Assembly (NCBI GenBank): GCA_045538555.1
Contig: JAZSRP010000005.1
Span: 1-48,920 of the forward strand
Length of the DNA: 48,920 nt
Source: Coliplasma sp045538555
GTDB lineage: Bacteria; Bacillota; Clostridia; Oscillospirales; CAG-382
Direction: 5' to 3'
Under the pieces are notes generated by a model. That model worked only from the letters and a program-made list of their open reading frames with translations. It was not told the DNA's origin and searched no databases. Position numbers and translations under genes: made by a program. This document shows positions 33,688 through 42,791 of this stretch, one piece after another; positions within the stretch are counted from its first letter, which is position 1, and every line of letters starts with the position of its first letter.

Positions 33688-34113
33688 TCAGTCCTCCAGC
33701 ATTGCCACTCGTTTGTCGTGGCGGCCGCCCTCGTAGGGGGTGTTGAGAAAAATATCCGCAAGCTTGACGGCATTTTCGCAGTCAAGAACTCTGCCGCCGA
33801 GGCACAAAACGTTGGAGTTGTTGTGTCTTCTTGTCATCTCTGCCGAGAATTCGTCAGACAAAACCGCAGCTCTGATGCCTTTGATCTTGTTGGCGGCAAT
33901 AGACATACCGATACCGGTTCCGCAGCAGAGAATACCCTTGTCGCAGTTGCCGTCAACGATCTCCTTGCACAGCTTTTTTGCATATACGGGATAGTCAACA
34001 GAATCGGAGGTATATGTACCCACGTCAACAAATTGGATCCCTTTTGATTTGAGATAATCGGCGATGGCGTTTTTGATTTCCAGCCCGCCGTGGTCACAGC
34101 CCAGTGCAATCAT
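33688..34113 (-). CDS. rpiB: Ribose-5-phosphate isomerase B
   Basis: 141 aa. Interconverts ribose-5-P and ribulose-5-P. MIALGCDHGGLEIK N-terminus, catalytic Cys in CCGTGIGMSIAANK and RRHNNSNVLCLGGR are typical RpiB (LacAB-RpiB fold). ATG follows the tsaB stop by 2 bases with AAAGGAGAAAT upstream. Its link to pentose salvage by deoB-pdp in the same operon fits. Confidence 0.93.
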   Translation of the reverse strand: MIALGCDHGGLEIKNAIADYLKSKGIQFVDVGTYTSDSVDYPVYAKKLCKEIVDGNCDKGILCCGTGIGMSIAANKIKGIRAAVLSDEFSAEMTRRHNNSNVLCLGGRVLDCENAVKLADIFLNTPYEGGRHDKRVAMLED

Positions 34114-34115
34114 TG

Positions 34116-34817
34116 TTATTTCTCCTTTTGTGCTTTTTCTCTCTCGAGTTTTTCACGCTCTGCCTGCGGCATCCGCAAATATACCGGCCGCAGCTGCTCG
34201 GGTGGTACCGCATTTCCCTCAGTATAAATATCATATCCGCACAGAGCCACGGAAAGCGCGTTTTGGTCAGCGGCAACGGGAGCCGATTTTTTGAGAATGC
34301 AGTTGCCGGTGTAAAGTGAGCAAAACAGATCCATACCGTCTCCGCACACAATGCATTCCTTTTCTTTTGCCAAAAAAATTCCGATCTCATCAACACCTGC
34401 GGTGGCATCGTGGGTCAGCCGTTTTCCGTCACGGAAAAATGCGTAGTAAAACTGGTTTCGTCTTGCGTCCATAAGTGCACACACCAGCCCGTCACCGCAA
34501 TTTTTTGCAATGGAACGGGGAGTGGATACTGCGGCGCAGGGAATGCCTTTTTCAAACGCCAGCCCTTTTACTGTAGAAACTCCTATCCTCACTCCCGTAA
34601 AAGATCCGGGTCCTGCGTTCACGGCAAAAAGTCCCACATCGTCAATGGACGCGCCGTAGATCTTGAGTGCAGATTCCAGCATGGGCATAAGGTTTTCGCT
34701 GTGAGTGAGCTTGTTTTTGGCACTAAAAACGGAATATGTCTTCAGTCCTTGCTCGTCAATTTCCGCCACCGCTACCGACGCGGAGACTGCGGTGCTGTCA
34801 AAAGCAGCTATCAACAT
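34116..34817 (-). CDS. tsaB: tRNA threonylcarbamoyladenosine biosynthesis protein TsaB
   Basis: 233 aa, Kae1/YeaZ-type ASKHA fold: FDSTAVSASVA (phosphate 1), GPGSFTGVRIG and MDARRNQFYYAFF are signature segments. Works with TsaD and TsaE to make t6A at position 37 of ANN-decoding tRNAs. ATG overlaps the tsaE stop by 7 bases. tsaD is not in the window. Confidence 0.9.
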   Translation of the reverse strand: MLIAAFDSTAVSASVAVAEIDEQGLKTYSVFSAKNKLTHSENLMPMLESALKIYGASIDDVGLFAVNAGPGSFTGVRIGVSTVKGLAFEKGIPCAAVSTPRSIAKNCGDGLVCALMDARRNQFYYAFFRDGKRLTHDATAGVDEIGIFLAKEKECIVCGDGMDLFCSLYTGNCILKKSAPVAADQNALSVALCGYDIYTEGNAVPPEQLRPVYLRMPQAEREKLEREKAQKEK

Positions 34818-35230
34818 ACAACAAACCTCCTGCCTGTCTCAGAAACCTTTTCAATCCTCAGCGAAAGTGCGTCCCGTGGGATCTCTGACTCGAAATTTTC
34901 GCTCCACTCGGTAATTACGGTGTATCCCGCATCGATGCAGTCATAAAAACCGGTGGAATAAAGATCGTCCTCGTCCTTGAGACGGTACAGATCAAAATGC
35001 CTGATTTTCACGTCTCTGCCGTCATATTCGTTGACAATGGCAAAGGTAGGGGAGTGGACCAGCTCCAGGCATTCGGGGCAGAGGGCTTTTACCAACCCCC
35101 GCACAAATGCGGTTTTGCCTGCGCCCATATCACCGTAGAGGGCCAAAAAACCGTTTTCTTTTATTCTTGGAGCAAGGAACGATGCGATCTCCTCGGTTTT
35201 TTCCGGGCTGTCAGAAAAAAATTCTTCCAT
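34811..35230 (-). CDS. tsaE: tRNA t6A ATPase TsaE
   Basis: 139 aa P-loop ATPase; Walker A GDMGAGKTAF at 33-42, and the HSPTFAIVNEY and RHFDLYRLKDEDD segments of the family. Required with TsaB and TsaD for t6A formation. ATG start 32 bp after fhs in the same operon. Confidence 0.92.
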   Translation of the reverse strand: MEEFFSDSPEKTEEIASFLAPRIKENGFLALYGDMGAGKTAFVRGLVKALCPECLELVHSPTFAIVNEYDGRDVKIRHFDLYRLKDEDDLYSTGFYDCIDAGYTVITEWSENFESEIPRDALSLRIEKVSETGRRFVVC

Positions 35231-35262
35231 ATCAAACTACCAAAATCAAAAAATGTAATAAA

Positions 35263-36930
35263 TCAGAAAATACCTTCGATGGTTCCGTCGCCGAGGCAAT
35301 CGATGCCCTCTGCGGCAGGAACTTTGGGAAGCCCGGGCATGGTCATGATGGTACCTGCCAGCACCACCACAAATCCTGCACCTGCGGACACCCTCACTTC
35401 TCTTACGGTGAGACGGTGACCCACGGGACAGCCCAGCTTTGAAGGATCGTCGGAGAGGGAATACTGTGTTTTTGCGATGCATACCGGCAGATTGCCATAA
35501 CCCAGCTCCTCCAACTCACTGATGGATTTTGCGGCGGCGGGGGAAAGATCAACGCCCGACGCACGGTAAATTTTTGTGGCGATCTTTTGGATCTTTGTTT
35601 CCAAGGAGTCCTCGTTGTTGTAGGTGAGGGTAAAATTCTTTTCCTCCTCACATGCGTCGCAAACCGCTTGCGCCAGCTCGGTTGCACCGTCTCCGCCCTC
35701 GGCAAACGCTTTGGATACCACTGCTTTTACGCCCATTTTCTCGCAGTAATCCTGAACAAATCTGATCTCTGCGTCGGTGTCTGCGTAGAAATGGTTGATG
35801 GCAACCACGGTGGGAACACCGTATCCCTTGATGTTTTCAATGTGGGCACCAAGATTGGAGATGCCTTCTGCAAGTGCTTGCAGATTTTCGGATTTCAGGT
35901 CTGTTTTGGGCACTCCGCCGTTGTACTTAAGCGCCCTGACTGTGGCAACGATGACGATGGCATCGGGAGAAAGCCCTGTGGTGCGGCACTTGATATCAAG
36001 AAATTTTTGTGCTCCGAGATCTGCGCCAAACCCTGCCTCGGTGATGCAGTAATCTGCCAGCTTGAGTGCTGCTTTGGTCGCCATAACGGAGTTGCAGCCG
36101 TGAGCGATGTTTGCAAAAGGTCCTCCGTGCATGATGCAGGGAGTGTTTTCTACCGTTTGCACCAGATTGGGCTTGATTGCGTCCTTCATGAGCGCAGTCA
36201 TTGCGCCCTCTGCCTTGAGATCACGGGCAAAAACGGGACGCCCGTCGTATGTATATGCAACCAAAATCCTGCCAAATCTTTCCTTGAGATCCTCCAGAGA
36301 GTTTGCCAGACAGAGAATTGCCATTATTTCAGTTGCAACAGTGATCATAAAATGTTCTTCTCTGGGAATGCCGTTTGCTTTTCCGCCCATGCCGATGACG
36401 CAGTTTCTCAGTGCTCTGTCGTTCATGTCAAGACAGCGTGAAACGATGATGCGTCTGGGGTCGATAGAAAGTGAATTGCCCTGCTGAATGTGGTTGTCAA
36501 TCATGGCGCACAGCAGGTTGTTGGCGCTTGTGATGGCGTGAAAATCACCGGTAAAATGAAGATTGATATCCTCCATGGGCACCACTTGAGAGTACCCGCC
36601 GCCTGCGGCTCCGCCCTTGATGCCGAAAACCGGTCCCAACGAGGGCTCACGAAGTGCAATAATGGCGTTTTTGCCGATCTTTTTCATGGCTTGACCCAGA
36701 CCTACCGTGGTGGTGGTCTTTCCCTCGCCTGCGGGTGTGGGGCTGATCGCCGTGACCAATATCAGCTTTCCGTCGTCACGGGACTTCAGCTCCTCGAGAC
36801 ATTCGGATGAGATCTTTGCTTTGTATTTTCCGTATAGCTCAATATCATCTTCGGTCAGTCCGATATCTGCTGCGATGTCCACAATTTTTTTCTTTTGGGC
36901 TTCTCTTGCAATTTCAACGTCTGTCTTCAT
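35263..36930 (-). CDS. fhs: Formate--tetrahydrofolate ligase
   Basis: 555 aa, the usual length. Makes 10-formyl-THF from formate and ATP, feeding purine synthesis or the reductive acetyl-CoA pathway. P-loop TPAGEGKTTTT at 65-75, then EPSLGPVFGIKGGAAGGGYSQ and the NNLLCAMIDNHI region. ATG at 36930 has CGGAG about 7 bases upstream; upstream in-frame starts run into the pdp end. Confidence 0.95.
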   Translation of the reverse strand: MKTDVEIAREAQKKKIVDIAADIGLTEDDIELYGKYKAKISSECLEELKSRDDGKLILVTAISPTPAGEGKTTTTVGLGQAMKKIGKNAIIALREPSLGPVFGIKGGAAGGGYSQVVPMEDINLHFTGDFHAITSANNLLCAMIDNHIQQGNSLSIDPRRIIVSRCLDMNDRALRNCVIGMGGKANGIPREEHFMITVATEIMAILCLANSLEDLKERFGRILVAYTYDGRPVFARDLKAEGAMTALMKDAIKPNLVQTVENTPCIMHGGPFANIAHGCNSVMATKAALKLADYCITEAGFGADLGAQKFLDIKCRTTGLSPDAIVIVATVRALKYNGGVPKTDLKSENLQALAEGISNLGAHIENIKGYGVPTVVAINHFYADTDAEIRFVQDYCEKMGVKAVVSKAFAEGGDGATELAQAVCDACEEEKNFTLTYNNEDSLETKIQKIATKIYRASGVDLSPAAAKSISELEELGYGNLPVCIAKTQYSLSDDPSKLGCPVGHRLTVREVRVSAGAGFVVVLAGTIMTMPGLPKVPAAEGIDCLGDGTIEGIF

Positions 36931-36974
36931 TTTGATACTCCGATAAAAATATATTAAAAACTCACGCAATTTTT

Positions 36975-38294
36975 TCAAAAATTCCCGCCGATGCATTTGA
37001 ATATGAGCGGGGTCTTTTCCGGCGGAAGCTCCTTGATGGTGATGGCGCCAAACAGATGCTCCATTCCCATTTGTGCTTTTTCAAGAGAGGATGCCTGAAG
37101 CGAAGCTACCGCCTCGCCCTCCTCCACACGGTCTCCCACCTTTTTTGTGAGAATGATTCCGGCGGTGGATTCGGTTTTTTGGCCCAAAACCTCTCTGCCC
37201 GCTCCCAGAATAGAAGCTGCTTTTCCAACTTCCATTGCGTCAATGCGGGTGATGTATCCGCTTCTGTCTGCCGCCAGTACTGCGGTGACGTTGCTTTCTT
37301 CAAAAAGGTCGGGGTTATCTACGTATCTGCGGTCACCGCCGAGCCGTTGTATAAGATCGCCCAGCTTTTTTTTGGCGCTGCCGTCGGCAAGGGTGCATCT
37401 GACTCTTTGCTCGCAAAATTCGTAGTCACCTGCGTTGGCGGCATAGAGCATATTGGCACTGATGGTGATGCAAAGCTCTGTCAGCTCCTTGTCGCCCTTG
37501 CCTTCAAGAACTCTGATGGCCTCGATCAACTCCACGCTGTTGCCCACCGCAAACCCCAAAGGTGCGGACATGTCTGTAATGAGCGCCACGGTTTTGCGCT
37601 TTTCTCTTGCGCCGATACGAACCATAAGCCGTGCCAGCTCCTCTGCATCCCTGACGGTTTTGCAAAAAGCGCCGCTTCCGTATTTAACGTCAAGAACGAT
37701 GCACTCGCTTCCCGACGCCAGCTTTTTGCTCATAACGCTTGCGGCGATGAGCGGAATACTGCAGTCGGTTCCGGTCACGTCACGGATGGCGGATAGCTTT
37801 GCGTCAGCGGGCGCCAGCCGCATGCTTTGACCGGCGATACAAAATCCTATGTCTTTGACGATGCTCTCAAATTCCTGAGAGCTTATCTCCGTATCCACTC
37901 CGGGGATGGATTCCAGCTTGTCCAGAGTTCCGCCCGTGTGTCCCAGGCCTCTGCCTGCCATTTTTGGCACAAAAACATTACAGTCTGCGGCGGCAACCAT
38001 GGGACCAACGATAAGCGAGACCTTGTCGCCCACTCCTCCGGTGCTGTGCTTGTCAACCTTTTTTCCGCTGATGGATGAGAGATCTGCCGTTTCTCCGCTG
38101 TCTGTCATGGCCTCTGTGAGAAGTATGGTTTCTTCCTCGTCCATTCCTTGAAAATAAACAGCCATCAGCAAAGCAGATATCTGGTAGTCGGGAATACTTC
38201 CGTTGGCAACTCCTTTTACAAAGAACCCGATCTCTTCCTCGGATAGGGCCCGACCGTCCTGTTTTTTGCGGATAACATCATTCATACGAAGCAT
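36975..38294 (-). CDS. pdp: Pyrimidine-nucleoside phosphorylase
   Basis: 439 aa. Phosphorolysis of (deoxy)uridine/thymidine to base and (deoxy)ribose-1-P. KVDKHSTGGVGDKVSL (the conserved K-x-S-T-G-G-V-G loop), GRGLGHTGGTLDKLES and the C-terminal barrel-sandwich domain are present. Length and loop fit the Pdp/DeoA class; exact base preference is uncertain. ATG follows GGGAGG by 7 bases. Confidence 0.92.
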   Translation of the reverse strand: MLRMNDVIRKKQDGRALSEEEIGFFVKGVANGSIPDYQISALLMAVYFQGMDEEETILLTEAMTDSGETADLSSISGKKVDKHSTGGVGDKVSLIVGPMVAAADCNVFVPKMAGRGLGHTGGTLDKLESIPGVDTEISSQEFESIVKDIGFCIAGQSMRLAPADAKLSAIRDVTGTDCSIPLIAASVMSKKLASGSECIVLDVKYGSGAFCKTVRDAEELARLMVRIGAREKRKTVALITDMSAPLGFAVGNSVELIEAIRVLEGKGDKELTELCITISANMLYAANAGDYEFCEQRVRCTLADGSAKKKLGDLIQRLGGDRRYVDNPDLFEESNVTAVLAADRSGYITRIDAMEVGKAASILGAGREVLGQKTESTAGIILTKKVGDRVEEGEAVASLQASSLEKAQMGMEHLFGAITIKELPPEKTPLIFKCIGGNF

Positions 38295-38310
38295 GGCAAA
38301 ACCTCCCTTC

Positions 38311-39474
38311 TTAAATAAAAAGCGGTGTCAGATCGGTACCGAAAAAACTGTTTTCGATCCCAAAATTTCCACACACCGTTGCGGCAATGGAGGAGAACCC
38401 CTGGATGCAGCCGAGATGTGCGGGCTTGATGCCGTTGGCGTAGATGAGCAGCGGAACCCGTTCTCTGGTGTGGTCTGTGCCCGGAAAACCGGGGTCGCAG
38501 CCGTGATCGGCAGTAATAATGAGCAGATCGTTGTCTTTCATCCTGCCCAAAAAATCTCCCAAAACGGAATCAAAGGATTCCAATGCGCTTGCGTACCCGT
38601 CGATATCGTTGCGGTGTCCAAAAACCATGTCAAAATCCACGAGATTTGCAAAGCATAGGCCGGAAAAATCGGCATCTGAAATATCCAGAAGCGCTCTCTG
38701 ACCTTCTTGGTTGTTTTTTGTTGAAACGCTTTTTGTGATGCCTTTTCCCACAAAAATGTCTTTTATCTTTCCTACGGAAATGACGTCTTTTTCGGCATCT
38801 TTCAACAGATCCAGCATGGTGGGGGCAAACGGCTCCAACGAATAATCGTGCCGCCCTCCTGTACGGTAAAAATCAGGATACTGTCCCAAAAACGGGCGCG
38901 CAATAACTCTTCCGACCGCATGATCTCCTGTCAGAATGCGCCTTGCGCTCTCGCACATCTCGTAGAGACGGGGCAGCGGGATCACGTCCTCGTGGGCGGC
39001 GATCTGAAAAACACTGTCTGCGGAGGTGTATACGATGGGACTTCCGGTTTTGATATGCTCTCTTCCAAAATCCCGTATGACCTCGGTGCCGGAATAGGGC
39101 TTGTTGCAGAGGACAGAAACGCCGTTTTGCTTACAAAACTCGTCAATGATCTCCTCGGGAAATCCGTCGGGATAGGTAGGAAACGGCTTTTCTGAAATCA
39201 AACCCGAAATTTCCCAGTGGCCCACCGTGGTATCCTTTCCCCGGCTTTTTTCCTGCAAAATTCCGTAAATGCCCACGGGGTCAGAAACCGAAAACTCGTC
39301 CAGCTCCGTGCCCTGCAGATTAAAAAGCCCGAGTCGGGAGAGATTCGGGAGCATCGGCTTTGCGGTCATGACGCTTTTCAGCGTGTGGGCGCCCTTGTCG
39401 CCAAAATCCTCTGCGTCAGGTGCGCCGCCGATTCCAACGCTGTCCAAAACGATCAAAAATACTCTTTTGAACAA
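38311..39474 (-). CDS. deoB: Phosphopentomutase
   Basis: 387 aa. Moves the phosphate of (deoxy)ribose-1-P to C5, the next step after Pdp. Alkaline-phosphatase fold: LIVLDSVGIGGAPDA metal site with nucleophile region VGHWE (Thr in KDTTVGHWE) and ADHGCDPGFPGTDHTRE. TTG at 39474 has GGAGGAGG about 10 bases upstream; no in-frame ATG nearer fits. First gene of a six-gene operon. Confidence 0.92.
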   Translation of the reverse strand: MFKRVFLIVLDSVGIGGAPDAEDFGDKGAHTLKSVMTAKPMLPNLSRLGLFNLQGTELDEFSVSDPVGIYGILQEKSRGKDTTVGHWEISGLISEKPFPTYPDGFPEEIIDEFCKQNGVSVLCNKPYSGTEVIRDFGREHIKTGSPIVYTSADSVFQIAAHEDVIPLPRLYEMCESARRILTGDHAVGRVIARPFLGQYPDFYRTGGRHDYSLEPFAPTMLDLLKDAEKDVISVGKIKDIFVGKGITKSVSTKNNQEGQRALLDISDADFSGLCFANLVDFDMVFGHRNDIDGYASALESFDSVLGDFLGRMKDNDLLIITADHGCDPGFPGTDHTRERVPLLIYANGIKPAHLGCIQGFSSIAATVCGNFGIENSFFGTDLTPLFI

Positions 39475-39517
39475 AACACAAAAACCTCCTCCCGAATAAA
39501 TATTATAATCGTAACTC

Positions 39518-39546
39518 ATTATATCAAACCCCAAATCATAAGTCAA
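39518..39546 (-). promoter_or_regulatory. Promoter of the deoB operon
   Basis: Minus-strand TTGACT (39546-39541), 17-bp spacer, TATAAT (39523-39518). Confidence 0.75.
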
Positions 39547-39569
39547 TAACGGCGGGAAATTTTTGGAAA

Positions 39570-39605
39570 AAAGGAAAACGGCACTCCCGAAGAAAGGGAG
39601 TGCCG
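39570..39605 (-). terminator. Terminator after pnp
   Basis: CGGCACTCCC (39579-39588) pairs with GGGAGTGCCG (39596-39605), then TTTTCCTTTTTT on the minus strand. Confidence 0.9.
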
Positions 39606-39624
39606 CAAAAAACGGTTTGTTGTT

Positions 39625-41733
39625 TTAGCAAATATCGTCATCAACCACGTCAAGTGCATCCTTGCGGGAGAGGTTGAGACGACCTTTGTCGTCGATCTCG
39701 GTAACGATAACCTTGACGGTATCGCCGACGCTGACCACGTCCTCCACCTTTGCAACGCGCTTTTTGTCAAGCTGGGAGATGTGGACCAGTCCCTCTTTTC
39801 CGGGAGCAATCTCAACAAATGCACCAAATGTCATGATTCTCGTAACGGTGCCGAAAAAGATCTCACCGGGCTCGGGATCCTTGGCAATAGCGTCAATGAT
39901 CTTGAGCGCCTTGTAGGCGTTTTCTTTGTTGATGGCGGCGATAAAGATGCTGCCGTCGTCCTCGATATCGATCTTGCACTCGGTGTCTGCGCAGATCTTC
40001 TGGATGACCTTTCCGCCGGAGCCGATAACCTCCCGAATCTTGTCGGGATCGATCTTGGTGGATATCATCTTGGGAGCGTATTTGGAAACATCGTCTCTGG
40101 GCTCTGCGATGCAGGGGAGAATGATGTTGTCAATGATGTGATCTCTGCCCTTGTGGGTGGTCTCAAGAGCACGCTTGATGATCTCGGGTGTGAGGCCGTC
40201 GATCTTCAGGTCCATCTGGATGGAGGTAATGCCTTTCTTGGTACCTGCAACCTTGAAATCCATGTCGCCAAAGAAGTCCTCAAGACCCTGAATGTCGATC
40301 ATGGTATCCCAGCTGTCGCCCTCGGTGATGAGACCGCAGGAAATACCTGCAACGGGTGCTTTGATAGGAACTCCTGCGTCCATGAGTGCAAGGGTGGAGC
40401 CGCAGACGGATGCCTGTGATGTGGAACCGTTGGAGGAAACGACCTCGCTTACCAAACGGATAGCGTAGGGGAACTCCTCAACGGAGGGAAGAACGGGCAC
40501 CAGCGAGCGCTCTGCAAGTGCACCGTGGCCGATCTCACGTCTGCCGGGGCTTCTTGCTGCTCTTGCCTCGCCTACGGAGTAGGAGGGCATGTTGTAGTGG
40601 TGCATGTATCTCTTTGTGTCCTCGTCGTCAATGCCGTCAAGATTCTGCGCTTCGCTGACGGGGGCAAGTGTTGCGATGGTGAGAACCTGAGTCTGTCCTC
40701 TGGTAAAAAGACCCGAACCGTGAGTTCTGGGGAGGAGAGAAACCTCGGCGTTGAGGGGACGGATCTCGTCCATTCTTCTGCCGTCAACACGTTTTTTCTC
40801 ATCCAGCAGCCAGCGGCGAACGATTTGCTTTTGCAGCTTGTAGAGGCACTCGTCGATCATTGCTTTGCTGTCGGGATAATCCTCTGCCAGCTCTTCGTAT
40901 ACTCTGTCGTAAATTGGCTGGAGCGCTGCGTCACGCACTCTCTTGTCATCGGTATCAAGCGCTGCCTTTACGTCATCGGTGACCATGGCGGCGATTCTGT
41001 CAAACAAATCGTGGTCTACCTCGCAGGAGGGGTACTCAAACTTGGGCTTTCCGATCTCTGCTTTGATGCTGTTGATAAAATCAACAAGAGGTCTGATCTC
41101 GTCGTGGGCTTTCATGATGGCCTCAAACATGGTGTCGTCATCCACCTCGTTTGCGCCTGCCTCGATCATAACGACCTTTTCCTTGCTGCCTGCGACGGTG
41201 AGCTCAAGATCGCTCTTCTCACGCTGTGCGGCTGTGGGGTTGATGACGATCTTTCCGTCAACCAGACCTACAAAAACGCCTGCGATAGGGCCGTTCCAGG
41301 GAATGTTGGAAATGGAGATTGCAATGGAAGCGCCGATCATAGCGGAGATCTCGGGCGAACAGTCGGGGTCAACGGACATGACGGTGAGGGAGAGAACCAC
41401 GTCGTTTCTCAGATCCTTGGGAAAAAGAGGACGGATGGGGCGGTCAATAACGCGTGATGCAAGGATTGCATGCTCGGTGGGACGACCCTCGCGTCTGTTC
41501 CAGCTGCCGGGGATTTTGCCGGCGGCATAGAGACGCTCCTCGTAGTCAACGGAGAGGGGGAGGAAGTCAATGCCGTCTCTGGGAGCGGCTGACATGGTTG
41601 CGTTTGCAAGCACTGCGGTCTCGCCGTAGCGGACAAGACAGGAGCCGCCTGCAAGCTGAGCCATTTTTCCGGTCTCGATCACAAGGGGTCTGCCGGCAAG
41701 CTCGTAGCTGAACGTTTTGAAGTTGTCAAACAT
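39625..41733 (-). CDS. pnp: Polynucleotide phosphorylase
   Basis: 702 aa, full length. Two RNase PH-like domains, then KH (IREVIGSGGKVIQKIC) and S1 (GEIFFGTVTRIMTFGAFVEI). Degrades RNA 3'-5' with phosphate. ATG at 41733 with AAAGGAAACA upstream. Preceded by a structured leader and rpsO, the classic rpsO-pnp pair. Confidence 0.97.
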   Translation of the reverse strand: MFDNFKTFSYELAGRPLVIETGKMAQLAGGSCLVRYGETAVLANATMSAAPRDGIDFLPLSVDYEERLYAAGKIPGSWNRREGRPTEHAILASRVIDRPIRPLFPKDLRNDVVLSLTVMSVDPDCSPEISAMIGASIAISISNIPWNGPIAGVFVGLVDGKIVINPTAAQREKSDLELTVAGSKEKVVMIEAGANEVDDDTMFEAIMKAHDEIRPLVDFINSIKAEIGKPKFEYPSCEVDHDLFDRIAAMVTDDVKAALDTDDKRVRDAALQPIYDRVYEELAEDYPDSKAMIDECLYKLQKQIVRRWLLDEKKRVDGRRMDEIRPLNAEVSLLPRTHGSGLFTRGQTQVLTIATLAPVSEAQNLDGIDDEDTKRYMHHYNMPSYSVGEARAARSPGRREIGHGALAERSLVPVLPSVEEFPYAIRLVSEVVSSNGSTSQASVCGSTLALMDAGVPIKAPVAGISCGLITEGDSWDTMIDIQGLEDFFGDMDFKVAGTKKGITSIQMDLKIDGLTPEIIKRALETTHKGRDHIIDNIILPCIAEPRDDVSKYAPKMISTKIDPDKIREVIGSGGKVIQKICADTECKIDIEDDGSIFIAAINKENAYKALKIIDAIAKDPEPGEIFFGTVTRIMTFGAFVEIAPGKEGLVHISQLDKKRVAKVEDVVSVGDTVKVIVTEIDDKGRLNLSRKDALDVVDDDIC

Positions 41734-41788
41734 TTTTTTGTTTCCTTTCGTGTTTATTATTCAAAAGGACATTGAGCATGTTTAACAC

Positions 41789-41855
41789 TTAACTACTCGT
41801 CCGAAACGCGCCGATAAAAACGGAAAAAATCCGAAAAAATCGGGCGAATAGTTAA
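41789..41855 (-). promoter_or_regulatory. Long stem-loop in the pnp leader
   Basis: TTAACTATTCG (41855-41845 in RNA sense) pairs with CGAGTAGTTAA (41799-41789) and encloses a CCGAT/ATCGG stem. It lies 56 bp before the pnp start. In other bacteria such leader stems are RNase III targets in PNPase autocontrol; here that is inference. Confidence 0.6.
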
Positions 41856-41910
41856 CTGCTAAACCGCCCAAAGCCAATTGTTATTCTGTGAATTTTTTTG
41901 GGATTCTAAA

Positions 41911-41943
41911 CACAAGCAATGCGAAAAAATCGCATTGCTTGTG
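41911..41943 (-). terminator. Hairpin after rpsO
   Basis: Perfect 14-bp stem (41911-41924 with 41930-41943) of CACAAGCAATGCGA, 25 bp after the rpsO stop, but only TTT follows. Likely a partial terminator or processing stem. Confidence 0.7.
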
Positions 41944-41968
41944 AGACCCTTGCCTTTGGTGCAAAAAA

Positions 41969-42235
41969 TTACTTTCTGATACCGAGGCGCTCGATGATTG
42001 TACGGTAACGGGTGATGTCGTTCTTCATGAGATAGTTGAGGAACTTTCTTCTCTTACCGATCATCTGCTGCATACCTCTGCGGGAGTGGTTGTCCTTGGG
42101 GTTCTTTTTGAGGTGCTCGGTGAGCTCGCTGATTCTGCGGGACAGAATGGCGATCTGAACCTCGGGCGAACCGGTGTCGCCCTCGTGGACGGCATACTCC
42201 TTGATGAGGGACTGCTTTGTTTCTTTTGCGATCAT
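41969..42235 (-). CDS. rpsO: Ribosomal protein S15
   Basis: 88 aa, standard. HEGDTGSPEVQIAILSRRI and HSRRGMQQMIGKRRKFLNYL are conserved 16S-binding segments. ATG has AAAGGTG upstream. Long 5' leader (about 120 bases) from its own promoter, probably the S15 autoregulatory region. Confidence 0.97.
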   Translation of the reverse strand: MIAKETKQSLIKEYAVHEGDTGSPEVQIAILSRRISELTEHLKKNPKDNHSRRGMQQMIGKRRKFLNYLMKNDITRYRTIIERLGIRK

Positions 42236-42356
42236 GGTTTTTCACCTTTCAAAAAATATTTCGGTTGGAAGCTTGGCAAGCGGTAGGTGAAGACGAGCGA
42301 TTGCTCCTGTGTCCGTCAAACCGAGCCACCCCCGATATGCGGTCATATCCGCATTC
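42236..42356 (-). promoter_or_regulatory. rpsO leader (putative S15 autoregulatory RNA)
   Basis: Several short hairpins: ATGCGG/CCGCAT (42354-42337), GAGC/GCTC and GCTTG/CAAGC near 42270. S15 leaders vary widely between bacteria; this region is the right size and place, but no known class was recognised. Confidence 0.4.
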
Positions 42357-42362
42357 CAAGAT

Positions 42363-42391
42363 AATATATCACACTTTTTTTCGTTTGTAAA
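42363..42391 (-). promoter_or_regulatory. Promoter of rpsO-pnp
   Basis: Minus-strand TTTACA (42391-42386), 17-bp spacer, TATATT (42368-42363). Bases 42392-42515 between this and the next plus-strand promoter show no gene. Confidence 0.6.
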
Positions 42392-42515
42392 GTGTTTTTT
42401 GGATAAAATTCCTTGTTTTTTGCCCTCTGTTTTGCAATAATAGCACAAAAAAATTCCTGTCTGCCGTAGTTTGGCGTATTTTCGTCCAAAAATGGAAAAT
42501 ATTACTCCAAACACC

Positions 42516-42544
42516 TTGATTTTCTTCATATAAAGTGTTATTAT
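42516..42544 (+). promoter_or_regulatory. Promoter before the small membrane protein / glycogen operon
   Basis: TTGATT (42516-42521), 17-bp spacer, TATTAT (42539-42544), about 49 bp before the ATG at 42593. Confidence 0.6.
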
Positions 42545-42592
42545 ATAGTTTGTGAATATTTTTACATAAAACGCATAGGGAGAAGCAGTGGC

Positions 42593-42787
42593 ATGGATCT
42601 TATAAAAAAGCATTTTGACCGCATTGTTCAGGCGTTGGGGCTGTTGCTGCTTTGCGCGCTGGTGGCAGCGCTGATTGCCGCGTTTCGGGGCGATATGCTT
42701 CCATTTGCTTCCGACGGGGACGCTTTTGACACTATTTATGCTGTGGCGGAATCGGATGCGTCCGTTGCAGGAGAACTGTCCGAGTGA
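42593..42787 (+). CDS. Small membrane protein, 64 aa
   Basis: Unrecognised. Basic, amphipathic N-terminus (MDLIKKHFDRIVQ), one membrane helix (about 13-31: ALGLLLLCALVAALIAAF), then an acidic tail rich in Asp/Ala/Ser that should lie outside. ATG has GGGAG 10 bases upstream and the gene has a promoter, which supports real coding. It is the only gene between rpsO and the glycogen genes; a link with glycogen is positional inference. Confidence 0.6.
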   Translation: MDLIKKHFDRIVQALGLLLLCALVAALIAAFRGDMLPFASDGDAFDTIYAVAESDASVAGELSE

Positions 42788-42791
42788 TTTT

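Noticed and set aside
40525..41457. 310-codon plus-strand frame opposite pnp
   Set aside because: Antisense shadow of pnp; no ribosome site, no recognisable domain.
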